A stretch of DNA of 17,837 bases from an uncultured Blautia sp. GTDB taxonomy: Bacteria > Bacillota > Clostridia > Lachnospirales > Lachnospiraceae. The notes below the pieces were generated by a model, which saw only the letters and a program-made list of their open reading frames with translations, did no database searches and had not been told where the DNA came from. The position numbers and the translations under genes are program-made. Location: positions 1 to 17,837 of the forward strand of contig CAKRRG010000056.1 in assembly GCA_934394545.1 (NCBI GenBank). Direction: 5' to 3'. This document shows positions 1-8,251 of this stretch, piece by piece; within the stretch, counting starts at the first letter, position 1, and the number at the start of each line of letters is the position of its first letter.

Positions 1-996
1 GATGGAAAAAATACTCTGCACGAATCCGTACAGCCACATGGAGATCTTGACAAGCTTACTCCGGATGAAATCATTGAGATCATCCGTGAAGCAGGAATCG
101 TTGGTATGGGTGGTGCAGGTTTCCCGACCTGTGTTAAGCTGAAACCGGCGAAACCAGTTGATACCATTCTTCTCAATGGCTGCGAATGTGAGCCGCTTTT
201 AACAGCAGACCACAGAGTGCTTCTTGAGTATGCAGATGATATTATTTTTGGTCTGCGAGCAGTTCTCAAGACAACCGGTGCCCAGAAGGGTATCATTGTC
301 ATTGAGGATAACAAGCCGGATGCCATTGAATTAATGCAGGAAAAGGTTGCCAATATCGGAGATATGGAAGTGTTTGTTGCCAGAACCAAATACCCACAGG
401 GCGCTGAGAAAACTCTGATCAAGCGTGTTATGGGCAGAATCGTTCCAAGCGGCGGTCTTCCGGCAGATGTTGGTGTTGTAGTAGATAATATCAGTACAGT
501 AAAAGCAATTTCAGATGCGATCCAGACAGGAATGCCTCTGATCGAGCGTGTTGCTACTGTTACAGGTGAGAAGATCAAGAATCCTGGAAACTTTATCATT
601 AAAATTGGTACAAGCGTAAGAGAACTGATCGACTATTGCGGCGGATTTACAGATGAAGATGTCCTTGTGAAGATGGGTGGACCTATGATGGGATTCCCTC
701 TGAATACACTGGATGTACCTATGATGAAAGGCTCCAACGGTATCATTGCTATTGATACAGATGAGACAAAAGAGCAGCCATGTATCAAATGCGGACGCTG
801 TGTAGATGTCTGTCCGATGGAACTGTCTCCGCTGTACTTTGTAAAATATGCCAAAGACGAGAACTGGCAGGGCATGAAAGACATGAACGTTATGGATTGT
901 GTTGAGTGCAGATGCTGTCAGTATATCTGTTCTTCCAAGATTCCGATCATCGACAGTATTAAAGCCGGAAAAAATGCAGTAAGGGGGATGAAGTGA
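1..996 (+). CDS. rnfC2: RnfC2-like NADH-oxidising subunit of methylene-THF reductase, 5' end outside window
   Basis: The frame is open from base 1, so the N-terminus lies outside the window; 331 codons are visible, against roughly 430-445 in the RnfC family. The visible part opens with the conserved GMGGAGFPT segment of the flavin/NADH-binding domain, followed by NGCECEPLLT and a SLBB-like region. It ends with two ferredoxin-type [4Fe-4S] motifs, CIKCGRCVDVCP (visible residues 261-272) and CVECRCCQYIC (300-310). No membrane segment is seen. The next gene, metV, starts one base after the stop and metF follows, an order known from Acetobacterium woodii, where RnfC2 feeds NADH electrons into the MetV-MetF methylene-tetrahydrofolate reductase. 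That context, and the absence of other rnf genes in view, favours RnfC2 over the RnfC of a membrane Rnf complex; rnf genes upstream of the window cannot be excluded. Confidence 0.85.
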   Translation, partial: DGKNTLHESVQPHGDLDKLTPDEIIEIIREAGIVGMGGAGFPTCVKLKPAKPVDTILLNGCECEPLLTADHRVLLEYADDIIFGLRAVLKTTGAQKGIIVIEDNKPDAIELMQEKVANIGDMEVFVARTKYPQGAEKTLIKRVMGRIVPSGGLPADVGVVVDNISTVKAISDAIQTGMPLIERVATVTGEKIKNPGNFIIKIGTSVRELIDYCGGFTDEDVLVKMGGPMMGFPLNTLDVPMMKGSNGIIAIDTDETKEQPCIKCGRCVDVCPMELSPLYFVKYAKDENWQGMKDMNVMDCVECRCCQYICSSKIPIIDSIKAGKNAVRGMK

Positions 997-997
997 T

Positions 998-1618
998 ATG
1001 TTGATTACCCAGTTAAAAGCAAAAGAAGCAATCACATCACTGACAGCCGGAAAGAAAGTTTTCATTATTAACTGTCATGGATGTAAAGAGGTTCGTTTTC
1101 CGGAAAAAGAAGCTGTTGAACTTCAGAAGGAGCTTTCCGCTGAAGGAAATGTGACAGGAATTATGACTACTGATTATATTTGTAATCCGGAAAATATGGA
1201 GCTGCGTCTTCAGAAACATATGAGTAAAATTCAGGAAGCAGATCTGGTTCTTGTATTTTCCTGTGGTGTTGGTGTGCAGACAATTTCTGAATATCTGGAA
1301 GATAAGATGGTCTGCGCTGCCTGTGATACATACCCGGTACCTGGTTTCCAGGGAGTGACACCATTAGAATATAAATGCGATCAGTGCGGTGAGTGTTATC
1401 TGAATCTGACAGGTGGAATCTGCCCGATCACAGCATGTTCCAAGAGCCTTGTGAATGGCCAGTGCGGTGGTTCCAAGAATGGAAAATGCGAAGTTGACAG
1501 TGAAATGGAGTGTGGATGGGAGCGTATTTACAGACGCCTGAAAGAAATTGGACGCCTTGATGTGCTGAAATGCCCGACACAGATCCACAATTTTGCTACA
1601 GATGATGATGTGAAATAA
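998..1618 (+). CDS. metV: MetV, cysteine-rich subunit of methylene-tetrahydrofolate reductase
   Basis: This 206-residue protein matches the MTHFR_C/MetV family. About fifteen cysteines are visible, including the pairs CHGC and CAAC, the cluster CDQCGEC, and the family signature around NGQCGGSKNGKCEVDSEMEC near residues 152-171. In acetogens MetV carries Fe-S and/or zinc sites and passes electrons to the flavin of MetF, which reduces methylene-THF to methyl-THF in the Wood-Ljungdahl pathway. The ATG is one base after the rnfC2 stop, and its ribosome binding site (AAGGGGG, 981-987) lies inside the end of rnfC2, so the two are translationally close. No signal peptide or membrane segment is seen, as expected for a cytosolic subunit. 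Family assignment is firm; the exact cofactor content cannot be read from sequence. Confidence 0.9.
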   Translation: MLITQLKAKEAITSLTAGKKVFIINCHGCKEVRFPEKEAVELQKELSAEGNVTGIMTTDYICNPENMELRLQKHMSKIQEADLVLVFSCGVGVQTISEYLEDKMVCAACDTYPVPGFQGVTPLEYKCDQCGECYLNLTGGICPITACSKSLVNGQCGGSKNGKCEVDSEMECGWERIYRRLKEIGRLDVLKCPTQIHNFATDDDVK

Positions 1619-1659
1619 AAGGTTAATCCTAAATTTTTAATGATTGGAGCAAATATAAT

Positions 1660-2538
1660 ATGAAAATGAAAGAATTATTCGATCGTGGTGAATTTGCAGT
1701 TTCAGCAGAAGTAGGACCGCCGAAGGGAATCCATGTAGATGAGCTGGTAGAAGAAGCCAAAACATATCTTACAGGTGTTCATGCAGTTAACGTAACAGAT
1801 AACCAGTCTTCTGTTATGCGTCTTGGATCTCTTGCTATGTGTAAGGTTCTCAAAGATGCAGGCATGAATCCGATTTTCCAGCTTGCATGCCGTGACAGAA
1901 ACCGTATCGCTCTGGAGTCTGATCTTCTCAGCGCTGCTATGTTCGGTATTGACAATATTCTCTGTCTTACCGGTGATCATACTAAGATGGGTGATCATCC
2001 TCAGGCAAAACCGGTATTCGACCTTGATTCCGTATCTCTTCTTCATACAGTGAAGCTTCTGGAATCTGGTGTGGATCTTGGTGGAAACCAGCTTGTTGGA
2101 GAGCCTCCGAAATTCTCCAAGGGTGCTGTTGTGTCTCCATGCAGTGATTCCGTTGATGCACAGCTTGCTAAGATGGAAAGAAAGGTTGCAGCAGGTGCTG
2201 ACTATTTCCAGACACAGGCTGTATTCGAGCCGGAGAAATTTATCAAATTTATGGAAAAAGCAAAACAGTTCGGAAAACCTGTACAGGTTGGAATTATTAT
2301 TCCGAAGTCTGCTGGAATGGCGAAATTCATGAATAACAACGTTGCCGGCATTCATGTTCCGGATGAGATGATCGAGGAACTGAAGGCTGACAAAGAAAAG
2401 ACAAAAGCCGGAATTACCGGTGTTGAGATCGCTGCACGTATTATCAAAGAGTGCAAGCCATACTGCCAGGGTGTTCATATCATGGCACTTGGCTGGGAGT
2501 CCAAGATTCCGGATCTGCTGAAATTAGCTGAAATCTAA
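1660..2538 (+). CDS. metF: MetF, 5,10-methylenetetrahydrofolate reductase catalytic subunit
   Basis: The 292-residue product is a FAD-dependent MTHFR TIM barrel of the usual bacterial length. Visible family features are FAVSAEVGPPKG near residues 12-23, containing the conserved active-site Glu; NVTDNQSS; ACRDRNR; LTGDHTKMGDHPQAKPVFDLDS, typical of clostridial MetF; and a C-terminal GVHIMALGWE. It reduces methylene-THF to methyl-THF for the methyl branch of acetogenesis and possibly for methionine synthesis. The start follows the metV stop by 41 bases and has a ribosome binding site TTGGAG at 1644-1649. It is the last gene of the operon, followed directly by an intrinsic terminator. Electrons should come from NADH through the RnfC2-like protein and MetV, by analogy with A. 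woodii; direct bifurcation is not evident from sequence. Confidence 0.93.
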   Translation: MKMKELFDRGEFAVSAEVGPPKGIHVDELVEEAKTYLTGVHAVNVTDNQSSVMRLGSLAMCKVLKDAGMNPIFQLACRDRNRIALESDLLSAAMFGIDNILCLTGDHTKMGDHPQAKPVFDLDSVSLLHTVKLLESGVDLGGNQLVGEPPKFSKGAVVSPCSDSVDAQLAKMERKVAAGADYFQTQAVFEPEKFIKFMEKAKQFGKPVQVGIIIPKSAGMAKFMNNNVAGIHVPDEMIEELKADKEKTKAGITGVEIAARIIKECKPYCQGVHIMALGWESKIPDLLKLAEI

Positions 2539-2544
2539 AATTAT

Positions 2545-2607
2545 ACGGGCCGTCTGAACCATGAATGCGGAAAATCTGCATTTGGGGAGAGGACGGCTCG
2601 TTTTTTT
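2545..2607 (+). terminator. Intrinsic terminator of the rnfC2-metV-metF operon
   Basis: Arms ACGGGCCGTC (2545-2554) and GACGGCTCGT (2592-2601) form a 10-bp GC-rich stem with one G-U pair, followed by T7 (2601-2607). The 37-base loop contains its own hairpin, ATGCGGA (2565-2571) with TCTGCAT (2575-2581) around AAA. It starts seven bases after the metF stop. Confidence 0.85.
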
Positions 2608-2613
2608 ACTTAC

Positions 2614-2674
2614 TATGAAAGTCCTGGACGGCAGCTGTGGGAGCGCCATAGGCGTGGAACAGCTGACTTTCATA
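2614..2674. repeat. 61-base compound inverted repeat between terminator and MATE promoter
   Basis: The outer arms TATGAAAGTC (2614-2623) and GACTTTCATA (2665-2674) are perfect 10-bp inverted repeats. Inside them CAGCTGT (2632-2638) pairs with ACAGCTG (2659-2665, sharing one base with the outer arm), and an inner CGCC-ATA-GGCG (2644-2654) forms a third stem. The element lies after the metF terminator and upstream of the MATE promoter, so it is probably not part of either main transcript. It resembles a REP- or MITE-like intergenic element, but no second copy is seen in this window and no coding content is present. Confidence 0.6.
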
Positions 2675-2685
2675 TAAAAATAGTA

Positions 2686-2714
2686 TTGTTTTAAGCAGAA
2701 AGGAACGATATAAT
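2686..2714 (+). promoter_or_regulatory. Sigma-A type promoter for the MATE-GHKL gene
   Basis: TTGTTT (2686-2691) and a consensus TATAAT (2709-2714) are separated by 17 bases. The -10 is 37 bases upstream of the chosen ATG at 2752, leaving a short leader with AGGAGG at 2738-2743. Confidence 0.65.
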
Positions 2715-2751
2715 TTTATTATTGGGAAATGATGGGCAGGAGGAGAATTAT

Positions 2752-4473
2752 ATGGAAACAAACTATGCAAAAAGTGCATACAGAACCTTTTTATTCTGGG
2801 GAGTATGTTCTTCTCTTGGGGTTACCGTATCCACCCTTGTGGATGCTACTCTGGTAGGAAATTTTATAGGCAGTACCGGCCTGGCTGTGGCGAACATTGC
2901 CACACCGGTATTTCTGCTTTATTTACTTATGGGAATCACCTTAGGCGGCGGTGCAGGCGTCTTAATTGGGAAAAAACTTGGTGAAGCAGATCTGAAAGGT
3001 GCAAATCGGGTTTTCGGCTCTGTATTAAGTGCAGGCCTGATAACAGGTGTGCTTTTCGCAGCAGTATCTCTCGTATTTCGTAGCGCATTATGCAGTCTGC
3101 TTGGTGCCACACCGGAGCTTTTGCCACAGGCCCTGCAGTATCTGACTGTAGTGTTTGCCTTTGCCCCGATTTATGTGTTATATAATATTCTCTCTATTGC
3201 AGTTCGGACAGACGGCGCGCCAAAGCTGGCTGCCATTTCTTCTGCTGGCGTTATTGTCACAAATTTAAGCCTGGATCTGCTCTTTATGAAGGTGCTGAAC
3301 TGGGGACTTGTCGGGGCTTCGGCGTCTTTATGTATTGCAGAAACAGTAGGAACTCTGGTGTTGCTTACTCATTTTTGGAACAAGCAGGCACTTTTAAGCT
3401 TTCATTTTCACATTCCCACCTGGAATGAAGTCAAAGAATATGTGGAAAATGGATTTGGCGTAGGTTCTGCTTTTATTTTTCAGGCGGTGGTTATGTTGGT
3501 GTTTAATACCATGCTGTTAAAGGGCGCTTCAGAAGACGGTACCTTTTCGGTAGCAGTATTTGGCGTTATCTATACCATGAGCACCATTCCAGGCGCCATG
3601 TTTGACGGAGCCGGAGCTGCCGCTTCCACGGTTATCTCTATTTTAGGAGGTGAGAAGGACTGGAAAGGAATGCTGGCGGTATATCATGACGGACTGCGGA
3701 TCGTTGCAGCCGCAGGAATTATTATTGCGTTGTTTTTTTCTGCCGGGGCAAAGAACATACTGATTTTCTTTGGTCTGAATGATGGTCAGGCACTGGAAAC
3801 AGCAGCGGCTGCATTTCGTATTTACGCATTAAGCGTTGCTCTGGCAGGAGTGAATGTGGTAACTACATCTTTCTGGCAAACAATAGGAAAAACAAGGTAT
3901 GCTTCCGGGTTATCTGTTTTACGTAACTTCGTTCTCATGCTGGCGGCTGGATTTTTGCTGATTGAGAAGAAAGGAATCGTAGGGCTTGCACTTGTGTATG
4001 TAATAAGTGAGGGAGTTTGCCTGCTGCTGGTTTTGGCAATACAGATATTCGGAAAAATAAAAGATTACATAAAAGAAAAATACAGCTTTACCAACCGGGT
4101 CTTCGAGGAATATTATCCCATCGAGGAAGGCAGTATGGAAAAAATGTCCCAGAATCTGAATGGATTATGCGATGAATGGGAACTTGATTTTAAGCAGTCT
4201 TTCTTTATCCATCTGATCGTGGAGGAACTGCTTCTGAATATTATGAAATTCGGCATCGGCAAAACCGATAAGAAATATTATGTATCTGTGAAAGTAATGG
4301 ACAACAACGGAGAATGTATACTTCGGATCCGCGACAATGTCAATTCCTACAATCCCTTTGACCTCCGCGGTGACGAGGTTGACCGGGCCGTAATGGAGAT
4401 GATCAAGAAAAAGGCGAAGTATTATGAATATCAGAGGAAGCTGGTGTTTAATTATCTTTATGTGAAGATCTAA
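2752..4473 (+). CDS. MATE-family efflux transporter fused to a C-terminal RsbW/GHKL-like ATPase domain
   Basis: The start at 2752 is chosen over an upstream TTG (2722) because a full AGGAGG (2738-2743) sits eight bases before it; the product is 573 residues. Residues about 1-445 are a MATE multidrug/toxin exporter: roughly twelve hydrophobic segments, the early VDATLVGNFIGSTGLA segment typical of the family, and a second half starting near FGVGSAFIFQ. Such proteins use Na+ or H+ gradients. Residues about 455-573 are hydrophilic and resemble the histidine-kinase-like ATPase fold of anti-sigma factor kinases: an N-box-like ExxxN (E492, N496) and a G1-like RIRDN (D528). The usual DxGxG and glycine-rich ATP lid are not evident, so nucleotide binding may be weak or lost. 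The gene is monocistronic, with its own promoter. The MATE call is firm; the GHKL call is by motif reading and the role of the fusion is unknown. Confidence 0.8.
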   Translation: METNYAKSAYRTFLFWGVCSSLGVTVSTLVDATLVGNFIGSTGLAVANIATPVFLLYLLMGITLGGGAGVLIGKKLGEADLKGANRVFGSVLSAGLITGVLFAAVSLVFRSALCSLLGATPELLPQALQYLTVVFAFAPIYVLYNILSIAVRTDGAPKLAAISSAGVIVTNLSLDLLFMKVLNWGLVGASASLCIAETVGTLVLLTHFWNKQALLSFHFHIPTWNEVKEYVENGFGVGSAFIFQAVVMLVFNTMLLKGASEDGTFSVAVFGVIYTMSTIPGAMFDGAGAAASTVISILGGEKDWKGMLAVYHDGLRIVAAAGIIIALFFSAGAKNILIFFGLNDGQALETAAAAFRIYALSVALAGVNVVTTSFWQTIGKTRYASGLSVLRNFVLMLAAGFLLIEKKGIVGLALVYVISEGVCLLLVLAIQIFGKIKDYIKEKYSFTNRVFEEYYPIEEGSMEKMSQNLNGLCDEWELDFKQSFFIHLIVEELLLNIMKFGIGKTDKKYYVSVKVMDNNGECILRIRDNVNSYNPFDLRGDEVDRAVMEMIKKKAKYYEYQRKLVFNYLYVKI

Positions 4474-4535
4474 CTTGTTTTGCATACATCAGAGAAAACA
4501 CCTGTTTCAGCTTTTTTATGCGACAGATGTGTGCC

Positions 4536-5735
4536 TTACCGCTTGCGCCGGTACTCATTGGGAGTCATTCCAAATTGCTTTTTAAAAGCAGTCTGAAAAT
4601 GACTCTGACTGGAAAAGCATAAAAAGGTACTGATGGTACTGATGGATTTGTTTGTATATTCCAATAATTCTTTACCCTCCTCCAGTTTACAGCGCAATAT
4701 AAAGGCGCTGACAGAAAAACCAAGTGTCTTTTTAAAATAAGAAGAAAAATAGGATTTACTGAATCCTACATAAGCAGCAACATTACCTACCGTGAGACGC
4801 TGGTTTGTGTTTTGCTGAATATAACGAATAGCCTTTTGAATGCACCCGTCCGTAGAGACGGGTGTTTTCGATTCCGCTACTTTTTGGGCAAAAGCATAAC
4901 CAACCTTTGACAGAAGATCATACAGTCCTTCAATGTTATTCAGCCTTTCAGAAGCTTGGATAAAATAATCGGAAAGCTGATAGGCACTGTCATAATCAAG
5001 GCCTCCCTCTATTGCAGCCCTGGTGCAGATGGTTGTTGTGATGATGATGTCATTCTTCAGCTGGCGAAGCACAGTAGAACCGGTAACACCCAGATGATAA
5101 TTGCTGTCACTGAATTCAATATTTTTAAAGCCCTGGTAGTTACCAGTCCGCACAAGCTTCAGAATCTGTTCCTCAATGGCATAAGTCTGATTGTGCTGTT
5201 CATTTTCCTTGGTCTGGTAAGTTCCTTCGAGCAGGGAAGCATCTTTTAAGGATATTTGCACAGAGGTTTCTGACTCAGAATCTGTCAGCTGTTCCAGAGT
5301 CAGCGATTCTTCATGAAGACAATAATTAAGAAAGAGACACTTTTTTAATAAGGAATTCATAGAGACACAGGGAATCTGATGGAGAAAGCTGTTAAAGTCT
5401 GCGCGTTCATGATTGGGAACGGTATAATCCCTGTACAATTGCAAAAGATCAGATTCTGAGTATGGAATATTGGTCACTGGTCAGAAAATAAGCTTCCCAT
5501 TTTCCGGATAATTCACCTTCAGGGAACAGAAAATGATGCCATATTTCGTAGTACAGTAGGAAATCCTTTTTTTCGAATCCAGAAGACTTTCTATATATTT
5601 CTTTGGCGGATATGTAAGGTCTGTCTGTTCCGGCATACAGAAGATACAGGTTTCCCCTTCAAAAAGATACATTGGAATGTTAGAATCCAGATAATACATT
5701 TTAATAAAATCCATCAGATTATAGGAATCTCTCAT
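4536..5735 (-). pseudogene. AraC-family regulator interrupted by one in-frame TGA
   Basis: Read on the minus strand from ATG 5735-5733 (ribosome binding site AAGGGAG six bases upstream), 84 codons lead to a TGA at 5483-5481. The same frame then continues without interruption for 314 codons to the stop at 4536. The pieces join as ENGKLIF-stop-PVTNIPYSESDL, which reads as one regulator of about 400 residues: an N-terminal sensor region and a C-terminal double helix-turn-helix (IQKAIRYIQQN to TPNEYRRKR). Related regulators, as I remember them, carry a Gly-Pro at the break, so a GGA to TGA change would explain it. A GTG three bases past the TGA (5477-5475) could permit reinitiation and a 313-residue protein with an intact DNA-binding domain. 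The gene is divergent from the GH3-GPH-GH78 genes, its likely targets. Readthrough, sequencing error and true loss cannot be separated here. Confidence 0.8.
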
Positions 5736-5769
5736 AACGAACTCCCTTATCAAACATTTTATATGCTCT

Positions 5770-5798
5770 ATCGTAATTAATTTTTTTATAGAAGTCAA
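5770..5798 (-). promoter_or_regulatory. Promoter of the interrupted AraC-family gene
   Basis: On the minus strand TTGACT (5798-5793) is followed after 17 bases by TACGAT (5775-5770), about 35 bases before the ATG at 5735. A longer reading frame beginning at 5798 would start inside the -35 box, which supports the downstream start. Confidence 0.55.
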
Positions 5799-5809
5799 TA
5801 AAAAAACAC

Positions 5810-5845
5810 TTCAAAAAAGTATAAATATGTAAAAAATAGTTCAAA
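5810..5845. promoter_or_regulatory. Possible AraC operator pair (TTCAAA repeats) upstream of the GH3 gene
   Basis: TTCAAA occurs at 5810-5815 and 5840-5845, each preceded by A-rich sequence, 30 bases apart (about three helical turns), in the 214-base divergent region. No convincing -35/-10 pair for the GH3 gene was found, which fits activator-dependent transcription, but the repeats are short and the region is AT-rich. The GH3 ribosome binding site GGAGG (5938-5942) is clear. Confidence 0.25.
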
Positions 5846-5949
5846 TGTGAAATAAAGCTTTCCCATTTCTGGTTATCATAAAATCACAATAAAGACGAGA
5901 CTGAACGTAACAAAACCATGCATCATTGTAATAAAATGGAGGTAATCAC

Positions 5950-8241
5950 ATGAAGAAAGAAAAAATCCAGGAGCTGATCTTCCAGATGACATTAGAAGAA
6001 AAAGCCGGAATGTGCTCCGGAGCCGACTTCTGGCATCTGAAAGGAATTGAGCGTCTTGGAATTCCACAGGTCATGGTGACAGACGGACCTCACGGAATCA
6101 GAAAACAGGCAGAAGCAGTAGACCATCTTGGAATCAATGAGAGCGAGAAAGCAGTCTGCTTCCCGGCCGGATGTTCAACTGCATCCAGCTTTGACCGTGA
6201 TCTGATCCGCAGACAGGGAGAAATCCTTGGTCAGGAATGTCAGGCTCTGAATGTCAGCACGATCCTTGGACCGGCAATGAATATCAAACGTTCCCCATTA
6301 TGTGGAAGAAATTTCGAATATTATTCTGAAGATCCATTGGTATCTACAGAAATGGCTGCTGCAATGATCGAAGGTGTGCAGAGCAGACATGTGGGAACAA
6401 GCGCTAAACATTTTGTGGCAAACAATCAGGAAAAACGCCGTATGACCAATTCCTCTGATATGGATGAACGGACATTAAGGGAAATTTATCTGGCATCCTT
6501 TGAAGGAGCTGTAAAAAAAGCAAAGCCATGGACTGTTATGAGCTCCTATAACCGCATCAATGGCAAATTTGTTGGAGATAACAGAGAATATCTGACAGAA
6601 ATCCTCAGAGATGAATGGGGATTTGATGGGTATGTGGTTTCTGACTGGGGTGCAGTGAACAATCGGATTTCTGCATTGTCAGCAGGACTTGACCTGGAGA
6701 TGCCTCCGGGGGATTATGAAAATGACAGACTGATCGTAAAAGCTGTTCAGGAAGGAATGCTTGATGAGAAGGTTGTAGACCTGGCATGTGAAAGAATCTT
6801 GGACGTAATTTTCCGCTATACAGAAAAACGTGATACAAAAGCCGTATTCGAATATGAAAAAGATCATAATGCAGCAGCTGATATTGCAGCTGAGTGTATG
6901 GTGCTTCTGAAAAATGAGAACCAGATTCTTCCGCTTGATGCAGATAAAAAAATCGCCTTTATCGGAAAATATGCGAAAGCTCCAAGATATCAGGGTGGTG
7001 GAAGCTCTCATATTAACAGCTGGAAGGTAGAATCTGCGCTGGAAGCTGCAAAAGAGATTCCAGAACTTGCAAACGTAACTTTCGCAGAAGGCTATCAGGA
7101 TGAGAAGGATGAGGTTGTAGAAGAGCTTCAGAAGGAAGCTGTAAAGGCAGCAGCAGAAGCTGATGTGGCTGTGTTGTTCCTGGGACTTCCGGACAACTTC
7201 GAATCCGAAGGATATGACAGAAAGCACATGAATCTTCCCGGCTGCCAGAACCAGCTTGTACAGAAGATTCTTGAAGTACAGAAGCATGTGGTAGTCGTAC
7301 TTCATAATGGTTCAGCCGTACTTATGCCATGGAAAGATCAGGTAGAAGGTATCCTGGAAGCATATCTTGGCGGAGAAGCAGTGGGAAGAGCCGTGGCTGA
7401 GGTTCTTGCAGGTAAAAAGAATCCATGTGGACGCCTTGCAGAGACATTTCCGCTCCGTCTGGAAGATACCCCGTGCTATCTGACTTATGGAAAAGGATTG
7501 GATAACGCAGATTACCAGGAAGGCGTATTTGTAGGATATCGTTATTACACTTCCCGAAAAATGGAAACTGCATTCCCCTTTGGTTTTGGATTGTCATACA
7601 CAACCTTTGAATACAGTGATCTGCAGCTTGATAAGAAAGAAATGTCTGATAAAGATATTTTAGAGGTAAGTGTCAAGGTAAAGAATACTGGAAATCGTGC
7701 AGGTAAAACAGTGGTTCAGCTTTATGTAGAAGCACCGGAGACAGAAGTAGTACGTCCAGTCAGAGAACTGAGAGGATTCGAAAAGATATCCTTAGAAGCA
7801 GGCGAAGAGAAGACAGTCACATTTACACTGGATGAGCGAGCATTCGCATATTGGAATACACTGATTCATGACTGGTATGCTGAAGAAGGAACTTATAAAG
7901 TGATGATCGGTGAAAATGCAGATCAGATGTGCCTGGGAGAAGAAGTCATCGTACACTGCACAAAAGAAATTCCAAAGATTTATTCATTAAATACCTGTCT
8001 TGGAGAGCTGATGCGCGATCCGAAAGCCCAGGCTGTGATGGGACCTTTCATGCAGGGAATGGCACAGAATGATGCAGCAAAAGATATGGCAGAAGCACAG
8101 GAAAACGATACATCAGGAGCTGTAAACCAGGAAATGATGGCTGCGATGATGGAAGGCATGCCCCTTCGTCAGCTGCTTAGCTTTGTACCTGGAATTACAA
8201 GAGAAATGCTGGAACAGATGGTGAATGCTTTAAACGCTTAA
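5950..8241 (+). CDS. Glycoside hydrolase family 3 beta-glucosidase with extra C-terminal module
   Basis: This 763-residue GH3 enzyme should release terminal beta-linked sugars, most likely glucose, from short glycosides. Residues about 1-300 are the (beta/alpha)8 domain with KHFVANNQE and the nucleophile motif GYVVSDWGAV, placing the nucleophile at D232. Residues about 315-530 are the alpha/beta sandwich with ESEGYDR, candidate acid/base E418 or E420. A fibronectin III-like domain follows at about 565-660. Residues 678-763 are an additional helical tail (SLNTCLGELMRDP ... LEQMVNALNA) not needed for a minimal GH3 and clearly related to the tail of the GH78 protein downstream. No signal peptide is present, so the enzyme is cytoplasmic and acts on imported substrate. 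GGAGG (5938-5942) sits seven bases before the ATG. The GPH transporter gene follows after ten bases. Family is certain; substrate is inferred. Confidence 0.92.
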   Translation: MKKEKIQELIFQMTLEEKAGMCSGADFWHLKGIERLGIPQVMVTDGPHGIRKQAEAVDHLGINESEKAVCFPAGCSTASSFDRDLIRRQGEILGQECQALNVSTILGPAMNIKRSPLCGRNFEYYSEDPLVSTEMAAAMIEGVQSRHVGTSAKHFVANNQEKRRMTNSSDMDERTLREIYLASFEGAVKKAKPWTVMSSYNRINGKFVGDNREYLTEILRDEWGFDGYVVSDWGAVNNRISALSAGLDLEMPPGDYENDRLIVKAVQEGMLDEKVVDLACERILDVIFRYTEKRDTKAVFEYEKDHNAAADIAAECMVLLKNENQILPLDADKKIAFIGKYAKAPRYQGGGSSHINSWKVESALEAAKEIPELANVTFAEGYQDEKDEVVEELQKEAVKAAAEADVAVLFLGLPDNFESEGYDRKHMNLPGCQNQLVQKILEVQKHVVVVLHNGSAVLMPWKDQVEGILEAYLGGEAVGRAVAEVLAGKKNPCGRLAETFPLRLEDTPCYLTYGKGLDNADYQEGVFVGYRYYTSRKMETAFPFGFGLSYTTFEYSDLQLDKKEMSDKDILEVSVKVKNTGNRAGKTVVQLYVEAPETEVVRPVRELRGFEKISLEAGEEKTVTFTLDERAFAYWNTLIHDWYAEEGTYKVMIGENADQMCLGEEVIVHCTKEIPKIYSLNTCLGELMRDPKAQAVMGPFMQGMAQNDAAKDMAEAQENDTSGAVNQEMMAAMMEGMPLRQLLSFVPGITREMLEQMVNALNA

Positions 8242-8251
8242 GGAGAGAAAA

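Noticed and set aside
1702..2478. A 258-codon open frame on the minus strand opposite metF
   Set aside because: It lies wholly inside a well-conserved gene on the other strand, has no ribosome binding site or family resemblance, and its sequence is the complement of metF codons.
2722..2751. Upstream TTG start for the MATE gene
   Set aside because: It is only eight bases after the -10 box and lacks a ribosome binding site, while ATG 2752 has a perfect AGGAGG at good spacing.
4474..4535. Possible terminator between the convergent MATE and AraC genes
   Set aside because: A T6 run (4512-4517) is preceded only by a four-bp AAAC-ACCT-GTTT stem ending several bases earlier; too weak to call.
5481..5483. 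TGA as a selenocysteine codon in the AraC regulator
   Set aside because: AraC regulators are not known selenoproteins, no SECIS-like hairpin was recognised next to the codon, and the expected residue is not Cys.
5736..5798. N-terminal extension of the interrupted AraC gene to the ATG at 5798
   Set aside because: The extension starts inside the predicted -35 box and lacks a ribosome binding site; ATG 5735 has AAGGGAG at proper spacing and fits the family N-terminus.
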